Below are positions 59,601-64,000 of a stretch of DNA of 64,000 nucleotides, piece by piece. The notes beneath the pieces were generated by a model. The model saw nothing but the letters and a program-made list of their open reading frames with translations. It had not been told where the DNA came from and ran no database searches. The stretch is from contig JARFJB010000664.1 of assembly GCA_036346205.1 (NCBI GenBank), positions 3,347,501-3,411,500 on the forward strand, read 5' to 3'. This DNA is from Vesta saturnalis. Taxonomy: Eukaryota > Arthropoda > Insecta > Coleoptera > Lampyridae. Position 1 is the stretch's first letter; every line of letters starts with the position of its first letter. Both the position numbers and the translations under genes were made by a program.

Positions 59601-62600
59601 GGCGGCCGATGGGGGACTAGCGACCCCACACGGGCCATACGTTTGTTAAAACTCATAAAATCATAAGGTAAACGTGAAAGTACTAACACTGTTAAAGTAA
59701 CTCGCAGTTTTTATATTTTAGTTAGTTGTTATTGGTGGATTGACGCCGCAGTACGAGTGACATTATATAGTCACGCGGCCCTATAAAGTATGAAAGTTAC
59801 AAGTAAGAATTAATTAGCGGTGTAATAATGAAGAAGTAGAAAAATACATTCCTTATAAAAGGTTACAATAAATAATAAAAAGTGCAGTTGTTATCGAGTT
59901 GGTGGTAATAAAAAAGATTGCGCTATAATTTGAGATTCGCGTAAAAAGTGACGTAATAGTATAAGATAACGCGTTTTGTATGTATCAGAGCCGGAATCAA
60001 TTGTGTTTAAGTAGTGAACAATAAATATAAACAACAGTAATCGATCCAAATTGGCAAATCAAAGTAAAAAGAATAATAATGTGTAGTACGATTGGGCGTT
60101 GCAGTTCGTATCGCATGCCATTCGTAGTAAAAGTAAACAATTAAACTAATAATTGACAATTGTACATATATCAAGCAACTTCATGTGAGAACAAAGCAAG
60201 CGGTTCCAGTTTGGCGACATAGTGACATCATCAGAGGAGCAGCCCAATAACCTATTTGAGGCCTCTTCACCGTTCCAAGGAACGCAGGGTTACGTCATCC
60301 GCTTTTAACGAAAGTAACGAGTAAGAACCTTTTGATTGTCTGAATAAAAGAAACTTTTGTGTTTGATTTTCTCTGAACTTTGAATTTGAACATCACTATT
60401 AAACAGAAAACAATCCATCGTTTAATTCTGATAAAGATTTTATTGTCACATGTTAGTTTTAAGAATGTTATTTTAAATTATAGGTTTGAATTTTATATAT
60501 GTATTGTAAACACCGCATTGATGCATTTTCATTCGCATTTTGGATTTAATTAAATGAATATAACGTTTGATTTACTTTTATTACTAAAGATTATTAATAT
60601 TAATAGCTTATACAAGTATTGAATATATAAATGCAGAAAGAAGTAAACTCAATAGGAATCCATATAAATAAGCAAGTTGAAATAGAGCATAATTTTGGTC
60701 AATAATAACAGTGATCATTTCTTTATACTCACTTTGAGCTAGCCGCCGCGCCCAATTAAGAAAAGAATTTGCAAACGTAAATATTAAAGTTCATTTACTC
60801 AAACTGAAATTAAATAGCAAGCGGATTAAATTTAATTGGTAGATGATATCTTTATAAATTGAACCCTTTCCGCGTAAATAAAAAGGTAATCATTTACAGT
60901 CTCGCAGAAACAATAGAATATTTTTATTCAATAATTTTGACATTATAAAAAATGGTAAAAGAACTCAAATATTATTTTAATATCCAAGGGTATTACGCCA
61001 GTTGCACGTCACCACTGACGTCCTTTTGCAAATTCCGTTAGATATCAACAGGTGCGTTGTTAATACATTTTTCAAATCAAAATACAGCAACTTCTTGCTA
61101 TAACCCACGCAGCAACAAATAAAATCCGACGCTTGTTCATTTTATAAACTAATAAAATAGATCTAGGTGGGAATGCGCCAAAAAAAGAATCTGTCTAGAT
61201 AACACCTAGAAACTGCACATAGTTTTAACATAAAACACAATATGATAAACATATTTTGGATTAAAACGGTGTCTTTTTTGTTACAATATTTAAACGTTTC
61301 AATAGTAATTACAGCTATCGTCCTCAGTAAAAACGAATTAACATCAATATCGACAAATTATAAAGTATAAAAGCGCAAAGATTAAATCCTCTATAATTGT
61401 ATGAATTAAACTAACATAAAAAAACCCTAATGAATGTTACTTTTGGTCGTGATTAATAATCGTTTGTAGATTGTTTTTAAATTCAGTTACGAACAGGTGA
61501 AGCAATGGATTTAAATTTTGACCAGTATTAGTTTTTTGGGACAATAAATCATGGTAGTTAAGTTTGGAGATGGTCAGACTACTTCTCAAAGGTGTTTGTT
61601 TTTGCATCTATTTTTAAAATTATACAATATGTTCATTTTTTCTCTCTAAAAAGGTCCAAAATTTTAAATTTCGCACTCTGTTGTGACGTCACCATGGATG
61701 TACTTTTGCAAGTTCAGTTAGATACCAACATGTATGTCGTTAACAAATTTTTCAAATAAAAATACAACTTGGTATTGTAACTCTCGCAGCAACAAATACA
61801 GTTTTGTAAATTTTATAAACTAATAAAATAGATCTACCGGAGAAAAGGGCACCAAAAAAAAATAAGAATCAGACTCACGTGTGACCTAGAAACTTTACAT
61901 AATTTTATCATTAAACACATTATGTAAAAAGTATTTTGGATTAAAATTGTGAATTTTTTTAAATATTTAAACGTTTCAATCGTAATTACAGCTATCGTCC
62001 TCAGTAAAAAGGAATTAAATTAAAACAAAAACCCTCTAATCAGTATTACTTTTAGTAGTGATTAATATCAAAATCATTAGGACATTAAAAATTATTAAAC
62101 TGTCTTAAGAATGGCATTCCAAAACACTCTCTACGGACGAAAGCTGATGATGCAAATGCCATAAGTAATTAAAGAACAAATTTTAACAAAACTCAATAAT
62201 ATCGTGGAAGTTTACATTTTGATATTCAACACAATAGGCTAATATAATTATAACTCATTCTTTTTAGATTTACTCGAGTTACAAAATGATGATTGTATGG
62301 AGGGTGAAGAAATGAACACTGAAGATGGTAACAATCATGTCATATCAGAAACTGAATCTAAGGAATCATCAAAGGAAGAAAAGAACTCAGTAGAAGTGGA
62401 AGGTACGAGAAAATGTAAAAGAAAACAAATTCCTAAAGTTAAACAATCAGTTAGAAAAGCAGCAGTGAAGAGACCATGGTCGTCTGAAGAATCGGAAGCG
62501 GTTTTAACATTTTTTAAAAATCACATTAGAAAATCTATTGTACCAGGAATAAAGGATTGCAGTGAATGCATTGAAGAATATCCAGTACTTTCAAATAGAA

Positions 62601-62680
62601 CCTGGAGAGATGTTAAATATTATGTATACAATCAAGAAATTAAACTTAATAAGCCTAATCGTAAACGGCATGTAAAATAA
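27822..62680 (+). CDS. Proposed zinc-finger/tyrosine-recombinase-like gene (three coding exons)
   Basis: Proposed exons are 27,822-28,527, 53,832-55,850 and 62,268-62,680. The donor CAG|GTAATT, acceptor TTTTTTCAG, donor ATG|GTAGGT and acceptor TTTTTAG are all present. All junctions are phase 1, and the total is 3,138 nt, 1,045 residues. Order: SUMO-like acidic N-terminus ('IIKIEPDEESD'), five C2H2/C2HC fingers, acidic linker, two further zinc-binding segments, a tyrosine-recombinase-like domain, and a basic Lys-rich tail with a 'RPWSSEES' motif. Exons 2 and 3 belong together with good confidence, because this tail follows the recombinase-like domain in relatives I recall. Joining exon 1 across 25 kb is inference from splice phase. 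It is probably a nuclear DNA-binding protein derived from a mobile recombinase. Confidence 0.6.
28542..29536. other. Non-coding stretch
   Basis: AT-rich, no repeat or frame recognised. Confidence 0.5.
29537..29592. repeat. (TA)n microsatellite
   Basis: About 55 bp of TA repeats. Confidence 0.95.
29593..31280. other. AT-rich non-coding stretch
   Basis: No frame, repeat or RNA gene could be supported. Confidence 0.5.
31589..32162 (+). pseudogene. Semaphorin Sema-domain fragment (Sema-1a/5c-like), frameshifted
   Basis: A plus-strand frame with no ATG start reads 'FFYNLSVSDLREQLLSWYSS', 'IAAGGLLVCGTDSFKPFCRD', 'QAVCPYDPHHNFNAVYVNGD', 'FSGMDHFIYREPLQT'. These are consecutive blocks of the N-terminal half of an invertebrate transmembrane semaphorin. 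Near 32,062 the match moves to another frame ('FNAPDFVRSMAHGDFVYLF'), so there is an indel. About 190 residues are contiguous with no introns. Semaphorins are guidance ligands whose beta-propeller needs the conserved Cys pairs; the Cys of 'DDCQNY' is missing here. The break and the lack of introns suggest a processed or captured pseudogene rather than a working exon. Confidence 0.8.
32200..33416 (+). repeat. Left arm of Polinton 2
   Basis: Complement of 34,845-36,030 with scattered small differences. Starts at CCCCTTTTGGCTGTATTAAG and ends near the integrase remnant. Confidence 0.88.
33418..33735 (+). pseudogene. Polinton integrase fragment
   Basis: 'FDMRNLSKYNDGYNYILTVI' with 'DVFSKMAWTRSL' matches the first half of the Polinton integrase core seen at 10,740-10,850. 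After a frame change 'QTDKGKDF' (second catalytic Asp) is readable near 33,668-33,691. A run of T at about 33,457-33,468 falls just before the core. No third catalytic residue and no chromodomain remain. Confidence 0.8.
33850..34140 (-). pseudogene. Polinton minor-capsid-like (F54H12.2-like) protein fragment
   Basis: The minus-strand frame 'GLNYKTRIMDARLLVRRMRI' followed by 'KYSVTWTEVKVLTIPVGIQR' and 'SLDNVFLVSYL' matches a protein of about 400 residues often annotated in insects as F54H12.2-like. It is the proposed Polinton minor capsid (penton-type) protein. Only about 80 residues survive. Its position next to the integrase remnant confirms the Polinton identity. Confidence 0.65.
34340..34845. 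repeat. Inner inverted and tandem repeats of Polinton 2
   Basis: Units of about 110-180 bp with 'TTTCCGCCAA', 'CCTGTCTTACAAGTTA' and 'CCCTTATTATAATACAAATT' occur on both strands (34,348-34,520 against 34,650-34,845). The same unit type is in the Polinton arm at 25.6-26.0 kb. Confidence 0.8.
34845..36265 (-). repeat. Right arm and terminus of Polinton 2
   Basis: Complement of the left arm, followed by about 235 bp unique to this side: 'GGTGAAAATTCCATCAAGG' repeats and the GGATACTACT terminus. Confidence 0.85.
36266..37845. other. Non-coding stretch between Polinton 2 and the hAT element
   Basis: AT-rich with several T-rich tracts. Open frames here lack recognisable motifs. Nothing else supported. 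Confidence 0.5.
37846..37853. repeat. Left target-site duplication of hAT (CTCTATAT)
   Basis: Exact 8-bp copy at 41,575-41,582. Eight base pairs is the hAT signature. Confidence 0.9.
37985..39961 (-). pseudogene. hAT transposase, broken
   Basis: Pieces in order on the minus strand: 'SNESMKPSKLLRHLYSKYPD' (after the BED-like part), 'YFSLQMDEST' with the catalytic Asp region, a 'MTGHQPGLVRLQKII' segment, 'EDMGALFENLLHHTEVR', 'NPDEFWIKRMQEYPQLEKR', and a last 'ENDIIVRVSYTQPRFERL' tail in the dimerisation region. This is the ZBED5/SCAND3-like hAT type common in animals. Stops, frameshifts and the inserted foldback element prevent any product. Confidence 0.85.
39100..39542. mobile_element. MITE/foldback element inserted in the hAT transposase
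   Basis: Left part 'TTTTTCTAAATTTATGC' and right part 'GCATGGATTTAGAAACACC' are inverted copies. The inverted match continues through 'ATGATGGGTCTTTCCTATAACAAAATTTCCTC' in pieces. A 19-bp A-run lies at about 39,382-39,400. The hAT frame ('QMDEST') is interrupted at its right end. Confidence 0.75.
41103..41122. promoter_or_regulatory. 20-bp perfect palindrome with central CACGTG
   Basis: CACAGAACACGTGTTCTGTG reads the same on both strands and has an E-box core. A TATATAAA follows 22 bp downstream (41,144-41,151) on the plus strand. It lies in the hAT non-coding side. It could bind a dimeric bHLH or receptor-type factor, but this is only inferred. Confidence 0.35.
41575..41582. repeat. Right target-site duplication of hAT (CTCTATAT)
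   Basis: Exact copy of 37,846-37,853. Confidence 0.9.
41633..43157 (-). mobile_element. Tc1-like transposon, 1.5 kb, inactive
   Basis: Terminal inverted repeats TACACTCGTGGACTAATTTA (left) and, inverted, TACACTCATGGACAAATTTA (right) are flanked by TA. The size and the single minus-strand transposase with DD34E motifs are typical Tc1. Its right-hand 255 bp are copied, inverted, at 47,053-47,306. Confidence 0.88.
42031..42872 (-). pseudogene. Tc1-type DD34E transposase, frameshifted
   Basis: N-terminal piece 42,872-42,621: 'MRDLTEVEVSVTLIDSGYSY' and 'VVAEILNVSKSV', a paired-type helix-turn-helix for TIR binding. C-terminal piece 42,342-42,031: 'MMVWGGICLEARTEL', 'NFILMHDNARHHIAG' (second catalytic Asp) and 'WTARSPDINSIEHVWDRLGR' (third, Glu). 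The middle with the first Asp ('SDESRF' type) is in other frames between 42,342 and 42,620. The protein would have been about 340 residues. Confidence 0.85.
43700..43770 (-). ncRNA. Hammerhead-ribozyme-like motif of a Penelope-like element (copy 1)
   Basis: On the minus strand CTGATGA (43,750-43,744) is followed by a stem GGAAGC/GCTTCC with a 6-nt loop and then GAAA (43,724-43,721). This is the core order of a hammerhead ribozyme. Such motifs are known in the long repeats of Penelope-like elements. Stems I and III are weak here. Confidence 0.55.
43826..43900 (-). repeat. tRNA-like sequence (Thr-AGT-like), copy 1
   Basis: Same 75-nt sequence as 46,324-46,398 on the other strand. See that entry. 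Confidence 0.5.
43918..43974. repeat. (TA)n at the inner edge of the left duplication arm
   Basis: About 55 bp of TA. Confidence 0.95.
43998..44291 (-). pseudogene. Penelope-like GIY-YIG endonuclease, C-terminal part
   Basis: The frame 'RTQEHKNNVRKGETEKSRIA' then 'EHVWNEDHRIQWDNIQIVAK' and 'RRKLKEATYIALEENPISQA' corresponds to the second half of the GIY-YIG domain of Penelope-like elements (after the catalytic Arg, through the metal-binding Glu in 'KLKEATYI'). The GIY and YIG strands are missing. It belongs to the element's single ORF, downstream of reverse transcriptase in intact copies. Confidence 0.8.
44340..44672 (+). pseudogene. Penelope-like reverse transcriptase fragment
   Basis: After frame correction the plus strand shows 'FQPNHEEILVTFDIVSLFTN' followed by 'VPTDKTL'. 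'FDIVSLFTNVP' is the motif A (catalytic Asp) signature of Penelope reverse transcriptase. Then 'IRTTYFQVEDQFYQQEFGMA' and 'IGS' lead to motif B. At least two frame changes. The catalytic YxDD motif is not present. Confidence 0.85.
44700..44775 (-). ncRNA. Hammerhead-ribozyme-like motif (copy 2, best core)
   Basis: The minus strand has CTGATGA (44,753-44,747), stem GGAAGC/GCTTCC, then GAAAC (from 44,727). Stem II is perfect at 6 bp and both core boxes match the consensus. As in other Penelope-type hammerheads, one unpaired base precedes stem II. It may self-cleave the element RNA; this is inferred. Confidence 0.6.
45001..45453 (+). pseudogene. ORF with possible reverse-transcriptase-like tail, uncertain
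   Basis: A 150-codon plus-strand frame without a convincing start. The end, 'VEEWLNITKLRFNADKAQIL', resembles the segment after the YADD motif in non-LTR reverse transcriptases ('WxxxNxLxxNxxKTxxL'). The first two thirds ('NYFFLSKSCLNNRKQTVNCK') are not recognised. It may be a composite of two remnants. Confidence 0.35.
45454..45890. other. Non-coding stretch
   Basis: No repeat or frame recognised. Confidence 0.45.
45895..46261. repeat. ~115-bp tandem satellite, about 3 copies (locus A)
   Basis: Units share 'AGCATTTGGGCCAAATATTG', 'CTAAATTCTGT' and 'GGTCACGGAAAAATTGATT' blocks. Phase points at about 46,004, 46,116 and 46,233. The same family occurs at 50,625-50,925. Copies within the array are diverged. 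Confidence 0.8.
46263..46302. repeat. (TA)n at the inner edge of the right duplication arm
   Basis: About 40 bp of TA. Confidence 0.95.
46324..46398 (+). repeat. tRNA-like sequence (Thr-AGT-like) or SINE head, copy 2
   Basis: 75 nt with a Pol III A box (TGGCTCAGCGG, 46,334-46,344) and B box (AGTTCGAATCT, 46,378-46,388), 33 nt apart. The first and last seven bases (GATTACT/AGTAGTC) can pair, and a CTAGTAA loop would give anticodon AGT. The anticodon stem and T stem pair poorly, so it is not a functional tRNA. It could be a tRNA pseudogene or the head of a tRNA-derived SINE. Confidence 0.5.
46450..46525 (+). ncRNA. Hammerhead-ribozyme-like motif (copy 3)
   Basis: CTGATGA at 46,473-46,479, stem GGAAGC/GCTTCC, GAAA at 46,499-46,502. 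It is the inverted duplicate of copy 1 and therefore not independent evidence. Confidence 0.55.
47053..47306 (+). repeat. Inverted copy of the Tc1 right end
   Basis: Starts at the Tc1 terminus TACACTCATGGAC and matches 42,905-43,157 in reverse. It has no transposase. Confidence 0.92.
47305..47374. repeat. (TA)n microsatellite
   Basis: About 70 bp of TA between the duplicated Tc1 end and the next Penelope palindrome. Confidence 0.95.
47690..48075 (-). pseudogene. Penelope-like GIY-YIG endonuclease domain
   Basis: The minus strand reads 'NVVYSIPCNECNKVYIGQTS', 'LKTRLTQHRSDCKIGKNYCA', 'HIPNFPNVKILDTEMNYRSR'. It has the VVY and YIG strands, the catalytic Arg in 'LKTRL' and a Glu near the end of the domain. 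This segment is open for about 110 codons. The reverse transcriptase upstream is missing, so the fragment is not expected to act alone. Confidence 0.8.
48172..48210. repeat. 19-bp perfect palindrome with 1-nt centre
   Basis: Arms 48,172-48,190 and 48,192-48,210 (TTAATCATGTTTGTTTGTG and complement) with a single T between them, at the centre of the Penelope palindrome. Confidence 0.9.
48822..48893. repeat. (TA)n at the left end of DDE element 4
   Basis: About 70 bp of TA. Confidence 0.95.
48892..50564 (-). mobile_element. DDE element 4: nearly intact DUF4817-type transposon, 1.67 kb
   Basis: Terminal inverted repeats of about 170 bp start TACAGTATGTCCCCAGATCG on the left and TACATTATGTCCCCGGATCG inverted on the right, with TA at the insertion point inside (TA)n. 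One minus-strand transposase gene fills the middle, with a single evident frameshift. It is the best preserved DDE element in the window. Confidence 0.9.
49202..50252 (-). pseudogene. DUF4817/DDE transposase with one frameshift
   Basis: ATG 50,252 (an in-frame TTG lies upstream). First frame to 49,572: 'LTLQQRIYLIQCYGTGEECY' (DUF4817 helix-turn-helix), 'LSLRRRALRIGIGKSHLQRI', 'RIMFSDESTFSTNGVV' (first catalytic Asp), 'RYWSRPNPNF', 'VWCAVSYHGIISPYFF'. The second frame from about 49,570 to 49,202 carries 'MFFQHDGCPAHYAG' (second Asp) and 'WPPRSPDLTIMDFYLWGRLK' (third). The break falls in a run of A/T at about 49,577-49,585. The combined length is near 345 residues, normal for the family. Confidence 0.88.
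50562..50620. repeat. (TA)n at the right end of DDE element 4
   Basis: About 58 bp of TA. Confidence 0.95.
50625..50925. repeat. ~115-bp tandem satellite, about 2.5 copies (locus B)
   Basis: Same family as 45,895-46,261: 'GTCAGCATTTGGGCCAAATA', 'GGTCACGGAAAAGTGATTG', 'AACCAAATTCTGTGG'. Both loci lie directly beside a (TA)n tract. Confidence 0.8.
51053..51404. repeat. Recent 175-bp tandem duplication
   Basis: Two head-to-tail copies beginning at 51,053 and 51,227 differ by a single base insertion (TTCGG against TTCCGG) in what I can align. No open frame of note. Confidence 0.95.
51440..52045 (+). pseudogene. Tc1/mariner-like (DUF4817-type) transposase remnant
   Basis: Plus-strand frames read 'AYKVQLTQKLMKRRTFAHWM', then 'NGFVNKQNCRIWADENPRSI' (after the first catalytic region, whose 'FSDEAHF' is broken by a stop), 'DMWFEQDNDTY' (second Asp region) and 'NEINWPPSFCYLTL' (third region). 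There are several stops and frame shifts. It ends abruptly at about 52,045, where Penelope sequence begins. TIRs not found. Confidence 0.75.
52045..52509 (+). pseudogene. Penelope-like GIY-YIG endonuclease remnant
   Basis: An open frame reads 'GVYMLSCSCGKIYSGTTKRS' (GIY-like GVY and YIG changed to YSG), 'FDARRKERMRF' (catalytic Arg region), 'KSAVAEHALNNLKHEIQFDN' and 'RLQRESIEIYKHPNNFNRQE', the Glu-containing tail. This is the C-terminal domain of a Penelope-like element, joined directly to the broken transposase. The Ile to Ser change in YIG suggests loss of function. Downstream, 53,030-53,100 has a degenerate hammerhead-like fold, consistent with the element's tail. Confidence 0.8.
52510..53770. 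other. Penelope 3' tail and end of the proposed intron
   Basis: AT-rich. 53,043-53,075 forms CGATAAC/GTTATCG followed by AAAC, preceded by CTTAGAA instead of CTGATGA, so it looks like a decayed hammerhead at the tail of the preceding Penelope copy. The rest shows nothing until the acceptor at 53,830. Confidence 0.45.
53832..55850 (+). CDS. Large exon: zinc-binding plus tyrosine-recombinase-like domain
   Basis: It begins after a TTTTTTCAG acceptor and ends at ATG|GTAGGT; the frame has no ATG start of its own, so it is an internal exon. Order: acidic Asp/Glu-rich part, 'FHCCNFCNKTFINIRRHF' finger, 'CPNCLGFLIKHNLWHHLKYS' zinc-binding segment, long helical part, then from about 55,240 a domain with 'LTLAQYTSRIKWTDCVAKKL', 'VYVFARNKPSLNSFRNCDCF', 'LQKYIATVFQVLDLNEKEVK', 'HHLGQDELTQHEFTEL', 'VKLAKLSRVLQAIEEGLADK'. 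In relatives I recall, the last blocks read LRKH, GH and HRxxYRL, the Arg-His-His-Tyr set of a tyrosine recombinase. Here they are LQKY, GQ and HEFTEL. The 673 codons are fully open, so a non-catalytic but maintained protein is likely. Confidence 0.8.
55875..56760. other. Non-coding stretch before the LINE
   Basis: 'TGTCACGCTCGATGTTTCGG' at 55,972 and 'GGGCGTGACGTGCC' look like a transposon or LTR edge, but no partner was found. The rest is AT-rich. Confidence 0.35.
56914..57965 (-). pseudogene. LINE reverse transcriptase remnant
   Basis: 'TQFGFCNGMGMREAIFAFNV' and 'DIYLCFIDYSKAFD' (motif A) at 57,965-57,830, 'GVQQGCILSPMLFNIYSEYI' (motif B) at about 57,680-57,620, 'IRYADDTVLVGST' (catalytic YADD) at 57,552-57,514, then 'FKYLGTIVNEEIKHKDEILT' and 'WYMFPILLYGLEGWTTTRLE', typical of RTE-like elements. 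Frame changes near 57,575 and 57,785. Confidence 0.88.
58729..59593 (-). pseudogene. LINE endonuclease (EEP family) remnant
   Basis: Seen: 'KIRMATWNVRSLFQAGKLCN' at 59,380-59,320, then 'TIIMGDYYAKIGEE' (usual 'GDFNAKIG'; the catalytic Asn changed to Tyr), 'GLGTRNERGERLLQFCIEED', 'RLYTWKAPGDNENR'. The last catalytic 'SDHNPV' reads 'DSDHNPVILDMFLK' at about 58,695-58,655. The enzyme would nick target DNA to prime reverse transcription. Confidence 0.85.
59641..60990. other. Intronic non-coding stretch
   Basis: Mostly AT-rich. A GC-richer part at 60,180-60,310 ('GACATCATCAGAGGAGCAGC') has no recognised identity. No frame supported. Confidence 0.45.
60990..62080. repeat. Two copies of a ~680-bp dispersed repeat unit in the intron
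   Basis: Copy 1 starts at about 60,995 and copy 2 at about 61,680. Shared blocks in order: GACGTCACC/CACGTCACC, 'AAATACAACTT'-like, 'TTTTATAAACTAATAAAATA', 'CCTAGAAACT', 'ATTTAAACGTTTCAAT', 'TACAGCTATCGTCCTCAGTA'. A third copy follows the gene at 63,600. The 'GAGATGGTCAGAC' block precedes copies 2 and 3. Confidence 0.8.
62268..62680 (+). CDS. C-terminal exon with basic tail domain
   Basis: Acceptor TTCTTTTTAG at 62,267. Completes a split Asp codon and runs in frame to TAA 62,678-62,680. After an acidic Glu/Ser-rich part and a Lys-rich nuclear-localisation-type segment ('TRKCKRKQIPKVKQ'), it has 'VKRPWSSEESEAVLTFFKNH', 'GIKDCSECIEEYPVLSNRTW', 'DVKYYVYNQ'. This 'RPWS..E' to 'RTWxDVK' module follows recombinase-like domains of the same family in other animals as I recall. 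AATAAA overlaps the stop. Confidence 0.8.
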
Positions 62681-62681
62681 A
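62676..62681 (+). terminator. Polyadenylation signal AATAAA
   Basis: Overlaps the stop codon of the C-terminal exon. Further AT-rich sequence follows. Confidence 0.5.
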
Positions 62682-62689
62682 TCTTATAT

Positions 62690-63590
62690 CAAATATTGTA
62701 TTTTTTATTTATTGTGAATTACGTTAAATGAAAAAAATTTAAGTTTTATTGAAACATTCAATATTTGATGAAAAATTAAAAAAAATTTATACAGTTAGTA
62801 ATTAAAAGGAATTCAATCATTTATTATGATATTGCTATCTGAAAAGTTTCGAACAATAAGACATGGTTTTTAATTTTAGAGATGGTCAGACCACTTCTCA
62901 AAGGTGTTTTTTTTTTGTAATTTTTAAACCTTTACAATATGTTCATTTTCTCTTTCTCTGCATTGCTCGTACCTTTAACCAACTGAAATCATGTCTCAAA
63001 CCATAGTTATATTTATATATGCAAAGGTCTCAACCCATGCATTTCTTTTAAAAAATTGATCGAGACTACTAACTGTAATAAAACTCAAGTTGTTCATTGC
63101 CATAGTCTCGATATACTTGTTTCTGCTTTGCTATCCAAAATTTATCAACGTTTTGGCTCCTGCAGTTGTACACATCCTAATGAATTTATATTTTTGAAAC
63201 CTCTTCACACTAGGATTACACTAGTCATGTAAATGTTCCATGTATTATGTGCTGGACTCACTCTCTTTCATGAGATGCTTACACATTTATGACCACCTTG
63301 TGATCATGATCATCAGTATTTACGATAGAAAGTTAGCTCTTAAATCATAACGAGTTGGTTTACACACTGTTTGTTAAATTTGGTTTAGTCCTTTAGAGAT
63401 TGTTTTGTACGAATATTCTTTTACAAACTGTAAATTGAACATGGTAGGTATGGTTATTGAATTGAGGATTAGCGTATCTTAATTTACTATAACAATGGCA
63501 GTTACTGTGCAACAAAGTGTTAATTTTCTCAATTTTACAACCATTACAAGCATCAATTTCATGGCCTGAATCGTTTTATCCCAAATTTAA
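62690..63590. other. Non-coding stretch after the gene
   Basis: The part near 62,878-62,950 repeats the 'GAGATGGTCAGACCACTTCT' block of the intronic repeat. Nothing coding. Confidence 0.5.
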
Positions 63591-64000
63591 AATTTCACAC
63601 TTTTTTACGTCACGAGTTAGATGGCAACAGGTGCATCGTTAATAAATTTTTCAAATAAAAATACAACTTCGTGGTATAACTCACGCAACAACAAATACAA
63701 TCTTATTAATTCTATAAATTAATAAAATTAATCTACGTTTGAATAGCACCAAAAAAGGAATTCGACTCAGGTAAGACCTAAAAACTGTACATAATCTTAA
63801 CGTTAAACACAATATGTAAAGCACATATTTTGCATTAAAATTGTGCATTCTTTTTACAATATTTAAACCTTTCAATAGTAACTACAGCTATCATCTTCAG
63901 TAAAAAGGAATTAACATCAATGTCAACAAATTAGAAAATATGGAAATGCAAAGTTTAAATCTGCTATAATAATTATATGAATTAAATTAAAACAAAATCC
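63590..64000. repeat. Third copy of the intronic repeat unit
   Basis: Matches 61,680-62,075 ('GGTGCATCGTTAATAAATTT', 'ATTTAAACCTTTCAATAGTA', 'TACAGCTATCATCTTCAGTA'). Runs off the window end. Confidence 0.8.

Larger units (their letters stand above)
56765..59640 (-). mobile_element. RTE/BovB-like LINE, degraded
   Basis: Minus-strand order from 59,593 down: N-terminal part with 'IRMATWNVRSLFQAGKL' (start of the apurinic-type endonuclease), endonuclease body 59,157-58,729, a broken linker, reverse transcriptase 57,965-57,530, and the C-terminal region to 56,914. The 3' end is near 56,765, where TTCTTCTTCTT repeats occur. Full-length order is kept but many frameshifts and stops are present. Confidence 0.88.
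55851..62267 (+). other. Proposed second intron (6.4 kb)
   Basis: GTAGGT at the start, CATTCTTTTTAG at the end, phase 1 on both sides. Contains the RTE-like LINE on the opposite strand and intronic repeats. Confidence 0.7.

Overview
The window is insect nuclear DNA. It is strongly AT-rich and full of long (TA)n tracts, has GT-AG introns, a CYP6-like cytochrome P450, a semaphorin-derived fragment, C2H2 zinc fingers, and an insect-type set of transposons: Tc1/mariner-like DDE elements with a DUF4817-type N-terminus, Polintons, Penelope-like elements, hAT, Ty3/gypsy, RTE-like LINE and Crypton-like tyrosine recombinase. The order cannot be settled from the sequence. No bacterial-style operons, rRNA genes or CRISPR arrays are present.

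Layout. 0-3.7 kb: a minus-strand Ty3/gypsy pol remnant and AT-rich DNA. 3.77-14.05 kb: a chain of three decayed DDE transposons separated almost only by (TA)n; the third is split by a 4,855-bp Polinton (9,130-13,984) with a perfect 6-bp target duplication (TATGTT). 14.16-15.78 kb: an apparently intact three-exon P450 on the minus strand, the best ordinary gene here. 16-23.7 kb: foldback repeats, one unrecognised ORF, a huge hexanucleotide array, small tandem repeats, a decayed DDE element, a GC-richer unidentified broken gene and a TTTTCGTG-type minisatellite. 23.7-26.58 kb: Polinton terminal-repeat remnants running into the C-terminal catalytic part of a Crypton-like tyrosine recombinase.

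27.8-62.7 kb: three coding blocks on the plus strand (27,822-28,527; 53,832-55,850; 62,268-62,680) have consensus splice sites of matching phase and together give 1,046 codons. They are proposed as one gene: a C2H2 zinc-finger exon, a large exon with a tyrosine-recombinase-like fold whose catalytic residues look replaced, and a basic C-terminal exon ending at an AATAAA. The 25-kb first intron would hold a frameshifted semaphorin fragment, a palindromic Polinton remnant (32.2-36.27 kb), a hAT transposon with an exact 8-bp target duplication (37,854-41,574), a Tc1 element (41,633-43,157), a ~1.05-kb inverted duplication carrying tRNA-like and hammerhead-ribozyme-like motifs around Penelope-like fragments, a second Penelope palindrome, a nearly intact DDE transposon (48,892-50,564), a 175-bp tandem duplication and a further Penelope endonuclease. 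The second intron holds a minus-strand RTE-like LINE (56.8-59.6 kb) and repeats of a unit that recurs after the gene.

How the parts relate: most coding signal is mobile DNA at different stages of decay. The likely functional host genes are the P450 and the proposed zinc-finger/recombinase-like gene. All family calls rest on motifs read by eye; no database search was possible.
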